A stretch of 64,000 bases of DNA from Ariolimax columbianus. Its lineage: Eukaryota; Mollusca; Gastropoda; Stylommatophora; Arionidae. Below are positions 33,470 to 44,639 of this stretch, piece after piece. Every line of letters begins with the position of its first letter. The stretch's first letter is position 1. The translations under genes were made by a program, and so were the position numbers. The notes beneath the pieces were generated by a model. That model made no database searches and was not told the origin of the DNA. It saw only the letters and a list, made by a program, of their open reading frames with translations. Location of the stretch: NCBI GenBank assembly GCA_036924085.1, contig JAVGWX010000019.1, positions 14,456,696 through 14,520,695 of the forward strand. Reading direction: 5' to 3'.

Positions 33470-34205
33470 TTAGGACATGTAGATAGCGAAATACTATCTA
33501 GGACATGTGGATAGTGAAATACTATGTAAGACATGTGGAGAGTGAAATACTATTTAGGACATGTGGATAGTGAAATACTATCTAGGACATGTAGATAGCG
33601 AAATACTATCTAGGTCATGTGGAGAGTGAAATACTATCTAGGTCATGTGGAGAGTGAAATACTATCTAGGACATGTAGATAGCGAAATGCTATCTAGGAC
33701 ATGTGGAGAGTGAAATACTATCTAGGACATGTGGATAGTGAAATACTATCTAGGTCATGTGGATAGTGAAATACTTTTTAGGTAATGTGGATAGTGAAAT
33801 ACTATCTAGGACATGTGGATAGCGAAATACTATCTAGGTCATGTGGATAGTGAAATACTATATAGGTCATGTGGATAGTGAAATACTATCTAGGTCATGT
33901 GGATAGTGAAATACTATATAGGTCATGTGGATAGTGAAATACTTTTTAGGTAATGTGGATAGTGAAATACTATCTAGGACATGTGGATAGTGAAATACTA
34001 TCTAGGTCATGTGGATAGTGAAATACTATCTAGGTCATGTGGATAGTGAAATACTATATAGGTCACGTGGATAGTGAAATACTTTTTAGGTAATGTGGAT
34101 AGTGAAATACTATCTACAACATGTGGATAGTGAAATACTTTCTAGGTCATGTGGATAGTGAAATACTATATAGGTCATGTGGATAGTGAAATACTATCTA
34201 GTTCA
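33470..34205. repeat. 28-bp tandem array, about 26 copies
   Basis: The unit ggtcatgtggatagtgaaat actatcta repeats every 28 bp with variants (ggac/ggtc, gatag/gagag, atcta/atata, ttttta). It corresponds to about half of the surrounding satellite unit, so it arose by deletion followed by amplification. Confidence 0.94.
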
Positions 34206-35014
34206 TGTGGAGCTTGTGATGGTGAATCTCAATGGAGCTCCACTAACACAAGTTAAACCTACTAAAGCCATCGATAAATGGTACTTCAGTGCTAAAACTA
34301 CCAAGCCTGTTTAAGACACGAACGCCATGCCTCTAATAGCAATACATTTTTTCTTATTAAGAAAAAGGCTAATACTGTTTAAGTAATACAATATATTTTG
34401 GTTTGGTACGCATTGTTATGTAGAAATAGCGGTGAATTAGTGCGTTGAATGAGTGCGTTGTTAAAAAATCGTTAACATAAATTGCAGGACTGGTGAGCCA
34501 CTCTAAAAGAGTTACAGCGATGTTCATGGCCCATAGCAAGGATGAGCTATTTTTTTATCAAAATTCAAAGCTGTTCTGTGGATTTTGCTTATTTAGGCTT
34601 AATAAAAAATCAGTGATGCTACAAGGATAGACATTTAGAAGTTATCCTGCCATATGGGGAACTTGGCTTGGCTTCGTTCGTTCTCAATCTCCCGCTACTA
34701 AATCCTCAAAGGGATTATGCAGCAGAATGTAGTCCAGAGAAAGGAATGCGTTGTGTCATAGTTTACAGCTTGACTGCGACATTTGCACCTTTCAGTCCAA
34801 CACATCCGCCTTAAGCAACCATTTTTTGAGTACCGGGTTAGCATTCCCTCTTCCATCCCTTCTCCTTAGCCAGTCTGCTCTGTTCCAGCCTGTTATCCAG
34901 GATCATCGCGTGGAGGTGTAGACGGGTCTTGACAGCTCTGGTTCGCTGGCCCTGGCGCTAGCAGTCAGCTATGGGCTGCTGACCGCTGCAGCTCATGCGC
35001 TGCATACGGGGAAC
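34206..35014. other. Unassigned stretch
   Basis: No recognised element in 34206-34650. 34650-35014 is richer in G+C and may be the 5' part of the retroposon to its right; I could not match it elsewhere in the window. Confidence 0.4.
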
Positions 35015-35328
35015 TGAGACGCTAGTCTAGCCAGGCACAACATACTGACCAGGACGTCGTGTCTAGGTCAGGCACAATACACTGACCAAGACCACAGTCT
35101 CTCTTTCATGTAGCGTTTTCTGGAAACAGGCCGTTTTCAGGCAGTCTGGCTGACGAGGTGGGATCTCCGTAATAGTGAGCGCAACGCAGATGAAAAACCG
35201 CCAGGAAGGCCACCTTTATCGGCATGACAGGGATGGGACGAAAGCTACCACAACCTGCGACTTAACACTCTTTTCAGGGCGCACAAAAGAGTAAACTTAC
35301 TCACTGTGGGTATTGAACAACAACATCC
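35015..35328 (+). mobile_element. SINE-like retroposon with (ACA)n tail
   Basis: Blocks in order: ggtcaggcacaatacactga, ctggaaacaggccgttttca, gatctccgtaatagtgagcg, acttaacactcttttcaggg and gcacaaaagagtaaac, ending in gaacaacaacatcc. The same blocks occur at 47390-47715 and 59765-60095 (+), and inverted at 36165-36320, 38045-38225 and 62236-62445. The constant order and A/C-rich tail mark a retroposon family. No Pol III box was identified. Confidence 0.75.
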
Positions 35329-35949
35329 TCCTTCTTCTTCATCGTACGCTGTCAGACGTCAACTTGAATTTGTTCTAAGAAAGTAGCGGCCATCCTGAGG
35401 CTGTCGACACTGCCATAGAGCTTGTCTAGTGTTGGCACTGGTGATGGGCACATGTGCTTTCTCTGGTCCTTGTATGTCGGGCGATTTTGCAGCAAATGTT
35501 CAGGAGTCATTTTCCCTGTACCACAAGTGCATTCATCAGTAGCACCTATCTTCAGTTTATTGAATAGACGGTACCTTAGTCTGTTGTGGCCTGTGCGGAG
35601 TCTGAAGACCACTACCTGCTCTCTTCTGTTCAACTGGTAGTAGGCATCATTTTTTGTGTAGCCAGCATGCTCTGTTTCCCACTTGTCCATGTATCTGGCC
35701 CTAATAAGCCTTTTGGACTCTTCGAAAGTCACACTAGAATCTGGTTGTGGTAGTCTTGCACCTTCTTTTGCCAGTATGTCTGCCTCCTCGTTGCCTTGGA
35801 TGTTACAGTGGGATGGAACCCACTGTACCACTACTCTTTTGGGTGTAGACTGCTGGCATAGTTGACAAAGTACTACTCTTCCGTCATTATGTTATATATT
35901 TTTCTGGCTTTTTAGTGCTGTAACCACGGACAGGGCATCTGTATACAAG
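35329..35949 (-). mobile_element. RNase H LINE, 5'-truncated
   Basis: The - frame 35831-35352 begins in RNase H (VQWVPSHCNIQGNEEADILA) and runs through LRTGHNRLRYRLFNKLKIG and DECTCGTGKMTPEHLLQN; the last Cys of the Cys/His block is Arg here. The 3' end acagcgtacgatgaagaag has a (GAA) tail at 35329. The insertion is flanked by a perfect 11-bp duplication, caacaacatcc, at 35318-35328 and 35950-35960, and it landed in the ACA tail of the SINE-like element at its left. Confidence 0.92.
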
Positions 35950-35960
35950 CAACAACATCC

Positions 35961-36164
35961 AGTCGCACATTTCCTTGATTCGTTCAAAAAGAACTCCTGT
36001 TTCAAAGCTGTAATTCAGTTACAAGCTTGTAAACGGGTATTTCATGCTAAAAATAAGTAAACTGGACCGCTCCGCACTGATTGGTGAATGATGTGTAATG
36101 TATTGTTGGATGCCCGTGATGAATTACGTTACTATTTGGTGAGCCTGACGGTCGTTAGGTGGCA
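35961..36164. other. Short spacer
   Basis: Nothing recognised. Confidence 0.4.
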
Positions 36165-36325
36165 TGTTGCAATATCTTTGTTTACTTACCCAGTGTGCTG
36201 ATGAAGGTGGATCGTGATCCTCCAGAATATTACGCTCACTGCTACGGCGATCACGTTGCTTACTACATCGTTAGCCAGTTGGAGACAGCCTGTTTTCGAA
36301 GAGAACTGCATGGAAGTGGGGGGTG
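36165..36325 (-). mobile_element. Fragment of the (ACA)-tail SINE-like family
   Basis: The blocks gtgctgatgaaggtggatcg, cggcgatcacgttg and cgttagccagttggagacag match the inverse of 35015-35328 and 47390-47715. Both ends are missing. Confidence 0.65.
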
Positions 36326-36356
36326 GGGGGAAGGGAGAGGTCCTTCGTCAGTGTGT

Positions 36357-36597
36357 TTACCTGACCCTAATTAACATTGTCTGATCAGTATGATTTACCT
36401 GACCGCGGCTAACATTGTCTGATGGGTATGTTTTACCTGACCTTAACTAACATTGTCTGATGGGTATGTTTTACCTGACCTTAACTAACATTGTCTGATG
36501 GGTATGTTTTACCTGACCTTAACTAACATTGTATGATGGGTATGTTTTACCTGACCTTAACTAACATTGTCTGATGGGTATGTTTTACCTGATCGGG
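36357..36597. repeat. 38-bp tandem array, about 6 copies
   Basis: The unit tgatgggtatgttttacctg accttaactaacattgtc repeats with a 38-bp period; the first two copies are more diverged. Confidence 0.94.
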
Positions 36598-36650
36598 AGT
36601 AGGTCTCCTTTCCCCGTGTGCAATGTGTATTCGATGTTGTCATATTTCAG

Positions 36651-36869
36651 TGGCGATTCAATAAATATTTCGTTTTCCTGTCAAACAAATGGAAAGAATC
36701 TACTTCATTATTATGTGATGAGTTTGAAGAGCACATTCATGTCTTTGCAGAATATGACAGTATTATTATATAGCTACTTCTGCAGGAATCTAATATGGCT
36801 CGTTTGCATGATGACATCCAAGAACCTAAAAAGATCAATCCACTTTCACACAAAACTAATTTACTATAA
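36651..36869 (+). pseudogene. Possible exon or pseudo-exon
   Basis: A fair splice acceptor (tgttgtcatatttcag, ending at 36650) precedes a frame that begins WRFNKYFVFLSNKWKEST and includes CDEFEEHIHVFAEYDSIII before a TAG at 36771. The same frame then continues LLLQESNMARLHDDIQEPKK to TAA at 36867. The composition is protein-like, but the stop in the middle, the lack of a good donor and an alternative 111-codon frame over the same DNA leave it doubtful. No family recognised. It could be a transposase piece. Confidence 0.28.
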
Positions 36870-37214
36870 ATATATCAAAATTCGCGTTAACAAATTCACT
36901 TTTACATAAAACTGGTCTTTTATAACAGTGTAGTAACAGTAGGCCGAGGGATAATTATTTTGAGAGACAGCTATGTGTGTACTGTAGCAACGGTAAGGCT
37001 GAAACTTGATGTTTTGACAGAGATCTCAGTGTAATAACTGTGTGGGCCAGACTTGATTGTTTTGGCAGAGATATGTGTGTGGTAGATTAATTATATGATT
37101 TAATTTCTTTATTGTTGTTTTTGTTGGCAGAATTATAACTTTTAGAACACAAGTGAGACAAATTGTCGTATATTTTATCTTATTAGTACTACTGATCTAC
37201 TAAAACAGCAATAG

Positions 37215-37385
37215 CACGCAAACAAATGAAGCTAGAACCTTCAAACATTGTCACGTCCACAGAAACTAAGATAAAAACTTTCAACCTCTCACAGCTGTCC
37301 ACATAAATTAAGCTAGAGCCTTAAAACTTTCACAATAGTCCACATAAATCAAGCTAGAACATTCAAACTCACAATAGTGCCCATA
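37215..37385. repeat. Degenerate tandem repeat, about 3 copies
   Basis: Segments of the type tccacataaatcaagctaga and acattcaaactcacaatag recur with about 50-bp spacing and many differences. Confidence 0.6.
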
Positions 37386-37461
37386 AACAAAGAAACTTAC
37401 TTGAGATACCAACAATTGCGACCACTCCCAGTATATGGCCTGGTTAAGAATGACTGTACAG

Positions 37462-37520
37462 ATGTAGCTGATTCGAGCATCTATTACAAACGAAAATCTG
37501 TAGCAATGAAAAATGTGACG
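37462..37520 (+). CDS. Candidate internal exon (upstream of exon A)
   Basis: An open segment ends in a strong donor, gacg|gtgagt at 37520/37521, in phase 0: ADSSIYYKRKSVAMKNVT. A phase-0 donor matches the phase-0 acceptor of the exon at 38670. The acceptor is weak (gactgtacag at 37461, no pyrimidine tract), so the exon's left edge is a guess. No protein family recognised. Confidence 0.3.
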
Positions 37521-37687
37521 GTGAGTTCTGACCGACTAATGACCCCGAGCCACGGCCTAGCTACTCAAAAAGTAAGAAAGTAGACTTAACGTGTCAGTGA
37601 GCAGGTGTGTTAAGTAAGTTAGCGTTAACCGCATCCAGTTTACCCGCATTTGACGGCTTTTCTTTAGTGGTCACAAAGCCATTTTAT

Positions 37688-37903
37688 ATCTTATCCAAGT
37701 ATCTCTAGTAGTTAACCTAATCTTATCCAAGTATCTCTAGATGTAGTCCTAATCTTATCCAAGTATCTCTAGACGTAGACCTAATCTTTTCCAAGTATCT
37801 CTAGACGTAGACATGATTTTATCCAAGTATCTCTAGATATAGACCTAATCTTATTCAAGTATCTCTAGATGTTGACCTAATCTTATCCAAGTATCTCTTG
37901 CAC
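37688..37903. repeat. 32-bp tandem array, about 7 copies
   Basis: The unit cttatccaagtatctctaga tgtagacctaat recurs with a 32-bp period and single-base variants. Confidence 0.93.
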
Positions 37904-37904
37904 T

Positions 37905-38033
37905 CATATCAAGCAATACAGGAAAAGGAAACTTGACGATTTCGACAAAGATGTCCGAAAACGGGAGATTTTGAATCGAAAAATCAACTTGTTACTATTT
38001 GGAAACTTAAATTAATATTCCATTCCGAAAGGT
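37905..38033 (+). mobile_element. 5' piece of the DD82E-like transposon
   Basis: Matches 50585-50689 joined to 51106-51140: gcactcatatcaagcaatac, the KRKLDDFDKDVRKREILNRK coding segment, and ttggaaacttaaattaatat. It has no LINE at the point where the other copy carries one, so it shows the empty site of that insertion. It ends where the match to the other copy stops. Confidence 0.8.
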
Positions 38034-38044
38034 TGTTATTGTTC

Positions 38045-38225
38045 TTGTTTAATGTCCACAATGGTTAAGTTTACCCTTTTGTGCGCCCTGAAAAGGACGT
38101 TAAGTGACGGGTTGTAGTAGCTTTCCTTACAACTCGAGCATGCTGATGAAGATGGACTGCGGTCCTCCAGACGGTTGTGATATGCTTGGCTTCATCTGCG
38201 TATCGCTTACTTATACGGGGATCCC
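38045..38225 (-). mobile_element. Fragment of the (ACA)-tail SINE-like family
   Basis: The blocks tgtgcgccctgaaaaggacg, gcatgctgatgaagatggac and gcggtcctccagacg match the inverse of 47500-47690. Truncated at both ends. Confidence 0.75.
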
Positions 38226-38235
38226 ATTGTAATCG

Positions 38236-38640
38236 TTGCTTATCCTATAACAGAACTGACTGGATGCTGGTACACTGATCGTTGTAATCTTTGCTTATCC
38301 TTTAACAGAACTGACTGGATGCTGGTACACTGATCATCGTAATCTTTGCTTATCCTATAACAGAACTGACTGGATGCTGGTACACTGATCATCGTAATCT
38401 TTGCTTATCCTATAACAGAACTGACTGGATGCTGGTACACTGATCATCGTAATCTTTGCTTATCATATAACAGAACTGACTAGATGCTGGTACAATGATC
38501 ATCGTAATCTTTGCTTATCCTATAACATAACTGACTGGATGCTGGTACACTGATCATCGTAATCTTTGTTTATCCTATAACAGAACTGGCTGGATGCTGG
38601 TACACTGATCATCGTAATCTTTGCTTATCCTATAACTATT
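38236..38640. repeat. 55-bp tandem array, about 8 copies (duplication copy 1)
   Basis: The unit starting ttgcttatcctataacagaa recurs at 38291, 38346, 38401 and on to about 38621 in 55-bp steps. The same array with about 5 units is at 53430-53715. It lies just upstream of exon A in both copies. Confidence 0.95.
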
Positions 38641-38669
38641 GTATTTTTTGTTTACATATTTCTCCATAG

Positions 38670-38759
38670 ATGGAGGCACTGCATTCAACCATTAATATCA
38701 TGGGTACGGAACTCAAGAAAATATTGGATGAAGAAGTTGCAACTAGCCCGGATGAATCG
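38670..38759 (+). CDS. Putative host-gene exon A (30 codons, intact)
   Basis: Acceptor tacatatttctccatag ends at 38669. The exon is exactly 90 nt, phase 0 at both ends, and reads MEALHSTINIMGTEL then KKILDEEVATSPDES, followed by donor tcg|gtgaat at 38760. The first codon is ATG, so it could be the start codon or internal Met. The peptide is acidic and helix-prone; I recognise no family. Its duplicate at 53748-53836 lost one base and is out of frame. The next intact exon downstream (60321) is also phase 0, so joining them keeps the frame. Similarity of the two copies does not itself prove coding, because the flanks are equally similar. Confidence 0.55.
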
Positions 38760-38792
38760 GTGAATACAAATTTGTTGCTTTAAAGACTTTTC

Positions 38793-39290
38793 TAGTTTAT
38801 CCTTTAATTAATCCTACCTATTTATTTCTAGTTTATCCGTCACTTAATCCGACCTATTTCTTTCTAGTTTATCCTTCAATTAATCCGACCTATTTCTTTC
38901 TAGCTTAACCGTCAATTAATCCTACCTATTTCTTTCTAGCTTATCCGTCAATTCATCCTACCTATTTCTTTCTAGTTTATCCTTCAATTAATCCTACCTA
39001 TTTCTTTCTAGTTTATCCTTCAATTAATCCTACCTATTTCTTTCTAGTTTATCCTTCAATTAATCCTACCTATTTCTTTCTAGTTTATCCTTCAATTAAT
39101 CCTACCTATTTCTTTCTAGTTTATCCTTCAATTAATCCTACTTATTTCTTTCTAGTTTATCCTTAAATTAATACTACCTATTTCTTTCTAGTTTATCCTT
39201 CAATTAATCCTACCTATTTCTTTCTAGTTTATCCTTTAATTAATCCTACCTATTTCTTCTAGCTTATCCGTCAATTAATCCGACCTATTT
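38793..39290. repeat. 36-bp tandem array, about 14 copies (copy 1)
   Basis: The unit tttctttctagtttatcctt caattaatcctaccta recurs every 36 bp with small variants. It lies in the putative intron after exon A. The copy-2 counterpart is 53868-54330. Confidence 0.95.
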
Positions 39291-39384
39291 CGCTCACAAC
39301 AATAGAGGCAGCAGACGTCTCTCAATGCCATACAGTTTATCCCTGAAATAACCACATATTCAACGCCAGTATCCAGTCCGTGTT

Positions 39385-39698
39385 GCGCTTATGGAGTGGA
39401 TATATGGAGAACGAATAAGGACATACAACAAAGACTACAGCCCTTCGTTAAGAGATGCCTACACAGGATAATGGGCATAAAGTGGCAGGACATGGTGAGA
39501 GACGAAGACATGTGGGAAACAAGGCAACAACATCCATTGGAACAACAAATTAAGCGAAGAAAATGGGGATGGCTAGAACATACACTGCAGAAGGCACCAT
39601 CCAACATAGCCAGACAGGCTCTTACATGGAATCCTCAAGGGGAGAGAGAGTTTGAGCCAAAAAAATACACGAAGAAGAGAATGTGAGAAGGAAGTAAA
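39385..39698 (+). mobile_element. LINE RT C-terminal fragment (copy 1)
   Basis: The frame 39396-39686 encodes LQPFVKRCLHRIMGIKWQDM, then [20 protein letters not shown] and [12 protein letters not shown], the C-terminal domain of an endonuclease-RT LINE. It passes directly into the first unit of the TTGA/hairpin array, which therefore looks like its 3' end and tail. The copy-2 counterpart (54425) has additional stops. Confidence 0.87.
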
Positions 39699-39922
39699 AT
39701 TAAATGATTACACGCGGAGAGAGGCAGAAAGAGGAGACGGGCTTTGATTGATTGATTGATTGATTGATTACACGCGGAGAGAGGCAGAAAGAGGAGACGG
39801 GCTTTGATTGATTGATTGATTGATTGATTACACGCGGAGAGAGGCAGAAAGAGGAGACGGGCTTTGATTGATTGATTGATTGATTGCTTACACGCGGAGA
39901 GAGGCAGAAAGAGTAGACGGGC

Positions 39923-39953
<31 letters not shown>

Positions 39954-39986
39954 ACACACGGAGAGAGGCAGAAAGAGGAGACGGGC

Positions 39987-40017
<31 letters not shown>

Positions 40018-40050
40018 ACACGCGGAGAGAGGCAGAAAGAGGAGACAGGC

Positions 40051-40081
<31 letters not shown>

Positions 40082-43000
40082 ACACGCGGAGAGAGGCAGA
40101 AAGAGTAGACGGGCTTTGATTGATTGATTGATTACACACGGAGAGAGGCAGAAAGAGGAGACGGGCTTTGATTGATTGATTGATTAATTGATTGATTGAT
40201 TACACGCGGAGAAGGCAGAAAGAGGAGACGGGCTTTGATTGATTGATTGATTGATTGATTACACGCGGAGAGAGGCAGAAAGAGCAGACGGGCTTTGATT
40301 GATTGATTGATTGATTACACACGGAGAGAGGCAGAAAGAGTAGACGGGCTTTGATTGATTGATTGATTGATTACACACGGAGAGAGGCAGAAAGAGCAGC
40401 CCAGCGACGGGCTTTGATTGATTGTTTGATTGATTGATTACACACGGAGAGAGGCAGAAAGAGTAGCCCAGCGATGGGCTTTGATTGATTGTTTGATTGT
40501 TTGATTACACACGGAGAGAGGCAGAAAGAGCAGCCCAGCGACGGGCTTTGATTGATTGATTGATTGATTACACACGGAGAGAGGCAGAAAGAGCAGCCCA
40601 GCGACGGGCTTTGATTGATTGATTGATTGATTGATTACACACAGAGAGAGGCAGAAAGAGTAGCCCAGCGACGGGTTTTGATTGATTGATTGATTGATTG
40701 ATTACACACGGAGAGAGGCAGAAAGAGTAGCCCAGCGACGGGCTTTGATTGATTGATTGATTGATTGATTACACACGGAGAGAGGCAGAAAGAGCAGCCC
40801 AGCGACGGGCTTTGATTGATTGATTCATTCATTCATTGATTACACACGGAGAGAGGCAGAACGAGTAGCCCAGTGACGGGCTTTGATTGATTGATTGATT
40901 ACACAGAGAGAGAGGCAGAAAGAGGAGACAGACTTTGATTGATTGATTACACGCGGAGAGAGGCAGAAAGATCAGACGGGCTTTGATTGATTGATTGATT
41001 GATTGATTACACACGGAGAGAGGCAGAAAGAGTAGACGGGCTTTCATTGATTGATTGATTGATTGATTACACACGGAGAGAGGCAGAAAGAGCAGCCCAG
41101 CAACGGGCTTTGATTAATTGTTTGATTGATTGATTACACACGGAGAGAGGCAGAAAGAGTAGCCCAGCGACGGGCTTTGATTGATTGTTTGATTGATTGA
41201 TTACACATGGAGAGAGGCAGAAAGAGCAGCCCAGCGACGGGCTTTGATTGATTGTTTGATTGTTTGATTACACACGGAGAGAGGCAGAAAGAGCAGCCCA
41301 TCGACGGGCTTTGATTGATTGATTGATTGATTGATTACACACGGAGAGAGGCAGAAAGAGCAGCCCAGCGACGGGCTTTGATTGATTGATTGATTACACA
41401 CGAAGAGAGGCAGAAAGAGTAGCCCAGCGACGGGCTTTGATTGATTAATTGATTGATTGATTACACACGGAGAGAGGCAGAAAGAGCAGCCCAGCGACGG
41501 GCTTTGATTGATTGATTGATTACACACGGAGAGAGGCAGAAAGAGTAGTCCAGCGACTGGCTTTGATTGATTGATTGATTGATTACACATGGAGAGACGC
41601 AGAAAGAGCAGCCCAGCGACGGGCTTTGATTGATTGATTGATTGATTGTTTACACACGGAGAGAGGCAGAAAGAGCAGCCCAGCGACGGGCTTTGATTGA
41701 TTGATTGATTGATTACACACGGAGAGAGGCAGAAAGAGCAGCCCAGCGACGGGCTTTGATTGATTGATTAATTGATTACACACGGAGAGAGGCAGAAAGA
41801 GCAGCCCAGCGATGTGCTTTGATTGATTGATTACACACGGAGAGAGGCAGAAAGAGCAGCCCAGCGACGGGCTTTGATTGATTGATTGGTTCATTCATTG
41901 ATTACACACGGAGAGAGGCAGAACGAGTAGCCCAGCGACGGGCTTTGATTGATTGATTGATTGATTACACACGGAGAGAGGCAGAAAGAGCAGCCCAGCG
42001 ACGGGCTTTGATTGATTGATTGATTGATTACACGCGGAGAGAGGCAGAAAGAGGAAACGGGCTTTGATTGATTGATTGATTGATTACACACGGAGAGAGG
42101 CAGAAAGAGCAGCCCAGCGACGGGCTTTGATTGATTGTTTGATTGATTGATTACACACGGAGAGAGGCAGAAAGAGTAGCCCAGCGACGGGCTTTGATTG
42201 ATTGTTTGATTGTTTGATTACACAAGGAGAGAGGCAGAAAGAGCAGCCCAGCGACGGGCTTTGATTGATTGATTGATTGATTGATTACACACGGAGAGAG
42301 GCAGAAAGAGCAGCCCAGCGACGGGCTTTGATTGATTGATTGATTGATTACACACGGAGAGAGGCAGAAAGAGCAGCCCAGCGACGGGCTTTGATTGATT
42401 GATTGATTGATTGATTACACATGGAGAGAGGCAGAAAGAGCAGCCCAGCGACGGGTTTGATTGATTGATTGATTACACACGGAGAGAGGCAGAAAGAGTA
42501 GCCCAGCAACGGGCTTTGATTGATTGATTGATTGATTGATTACACATGGAGAGACGCAAAAAGAGCAGCCCAGCGACGGGCTTTTGATTGATTGATTGAT
42601 TGATTGATTACACACGGAGAGAGGCAGAAAGAGCAGCCCAGCGACGGGCTTTGATTGATTGATTGATTGATTACACACGGAGAGATGCAGAAAGAGCAGC
42701 CCAGCGACGGGCTTTGATTGATTGATTGATTGATTACACACGGAGAGAGGCAGAAAGAGCAGCCCAGCGACGTGCTTTGATTGATTGATTGATTACACAC
42801 GGAGAGAGGCAGAAAGAGGAGACGGGCTTTGATTGATTGATTGATTGATTACACGCGGAGAGAGGCAGAAAGATCAGACGGGCTTTGATTGATTGATTGA
42901 TTGATTACACACGGAGAGATGCAGAAAGAGTAGACGGGCTTTCATTGATTGATTGATTGATTGATTACACACGGAGAGAGGCAGAAAGAGCAGCCCAGCG

Positions 43001-43728
43001 ACGGGCTTTGATTGATTGTTTGATTGATTGATTACACACGGAGAGAGGCAGAAAGAGTAGCCGAGCGACGGGCTTTATTGATTGTTTGATTGATTGATTA
43101 CACATGGAGAGAGGCAGAAAGAGCAGCCCAGCGACGGGCTTTGATTGATTGTTTGATTGCTTGATTACACACGGAGAGAGGCAGAAAGAGCAGCCCAGCG
43201 ACGGGCTTTGATTGATTGATTGCTTGATTGATTACACATGGAGAGACGCAGAAAGAGCAGCCCAGCGACGGGCTTTGATTGTTTGATTGATTGATTGATT
43301 ACACACGGAGAGAGGCAGAAAGAGTAGCCCAGCGACGGGCTTTGATTGATTGATTGATTGATTACACATGGAGAGACGCAGAAAGAGCAGCCCAGCGACG
43401 GGCTTTTGATTGATTGATTGATTGATTGATTACACACGGAGAGAGGCAGAAAGAGCAGCCCAGCGACGGGCTTTGATTGATTGATTGATTGATTACACAC
43501 GGAGAGAGGCAGAAAGAGTAGACGGGCTTTGATTGATTGTTTGATTGATTGATTACACACGGAGAGAGGCAGAAAGAGTAGCCCAGCGACGGGCTTTGAT
43601 TGATTGTTTGATTGATTGATTACACATGGAGAGAGGCAGAAAGAGCAGCCCAGCGACGGGCTTTGATTGATTGTTTGATTGTTTGATTACACACGGAGAG
43701 AGGCAGAAAGAGCAGCCCAGCGACGGGC

Positions 43729-43759
<31 letters not shown>

Positions 43760-44412
43760 ACACACGGAGAGAGGCAGAAAGAGCAGCCCAGCGACGGGCT
43801 TTGATTGATTGATTGATTGATTCATTGATTACACACGGAGAGAGGCAGAAAGAGTAGCCCAGCGACGGGCTTTGATTGATTGATTGATTGATTACACACG
43901 GAGAGAGGCAGAAAGAGCAGCCCAGCGACGGGCTTTGATTGATTGATTGATTACACACGGAGAGAGGCAGAAAGAGCAGCCCAGCGACGGGCTTTGATTG
44001 ATTGATTGATTCATTCATTGATTACACACGGAGAGAGGCAGAAAGAGCAGCCCAGCGACGGGCTTTGATTGATTGATTGATTCATTGATTACACATGGAG
44101 AGAGGCAGAAAGAGCAGCCCAGCGACGGGCTTTGATTGATTGATTGATTGATTGATTACACACGGAGAGAGGCAGAAAGAGTAGCCCAGCGACGGGCTTT
44201 GATTGATTGATTGATTGATTACACATGGAGAGACGCAGAAAGAGCAGCCCAGCGACGGGCTTTTGATTGATTGATTGATTGATTACACACGGAGAGAGGC
44301 AGAAAGAGCAGCCCAGCGACGGGCTATGATTGATTGATTGATTGATTGATTGATTACACATGGAGAGAGGCAGAAAGAGTAGCCCAGCGACGGGCTTTGA
44401 TTGATTGATTGA
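39699..44412. repeat. TTGA/hairpin compound array, about 75-80 units (copy 1)
   Basis: Each unit has a 40-50 bp constant part (acacacggagagaggcagaa, agagcagcccagcgacgggc) and a variable (TTGA)n run. Constant parts come in a long form with gcccagcgacgggc, which can fold as a GCCC/GGGC hairpin, and a short form (agacgggc) lacking 7 bp. Short units fill the left 0.7 kb and recur near 40910-41050, 42040-42060, 42800-42945 and 43515; long units fill the rest. Reverse-strand frames (NQSINQS with LLFLPLSVC) are artefacts of the repeat. Confidence 0.96.
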
Positions 44413-44636
44413 ACCACACCTATTTCCCTTACTATATTAGACGCCCATGTCAGATGTCTCTCGACGTTTTACCCCGGTCTTAACCACAAACAAAATTGGC
44501 GGGAGTCCGATTAGTGTTCTCAACGTACTTGAGCTATCTTTATACATTGATCTGAATCAACAAGGTAGCTTGACTGACTGGCAACACTACTGACAAACAA
44601 AAATTTGCAGTGCTGCCCTCAAACAGTTGTTATATC
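44413..44636. repeat. Duplication-specific block with an internal paralogue
   Basis: The segment after the array (ctatttcccttactatatta, gacgcccatgtcagatgtct) recurs at 56866-57084. Within it, taccccggtcttaacc to acaaatttgca-type sequence (44470-44612) is also about 140 bp of paralogous sequence to 45630-45762, placed on the other side of the CR1/L2-like LINE. Confidence 0.75.
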
Positions 44637-44639
44637 TGT

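Larger units (their letters stand above)
24190..34205. repeat. Degenerate satellite, unit about 55 bp, with inserted elements
   Basis: A unit of the form tctgttaacatgtggatag, taagatactatgtaggac, attaaagctcggtgtcag recurs across 10 kb with heavy divergence. It contains local re-amplified arrays (26285-26600, 27640-28280, 31790-32045, 33470-34205) and about ten retroposon insertions, listed separately. No genes lie between them. The clearest units are at 24190-24500, 25000-26280 and 31670-32400. Divergence between neighbours suggests an old array; the local arrays are far more uniform. Confidence 0.88.

Noticed and set aside
33470..34205. CRISPR-like array (28-bp repeats)
   Set aside because: The units are directly adjacent with no spacers, and the context is an animal satellite.
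40635..44361. Reverse-strand frames with repeated NQSINQS and LLFLPLSVC
   Set aside because: They are translations of the TTGA/hairpin array; unit length varies with the TTGA count and the frames break wherever it changes phase.
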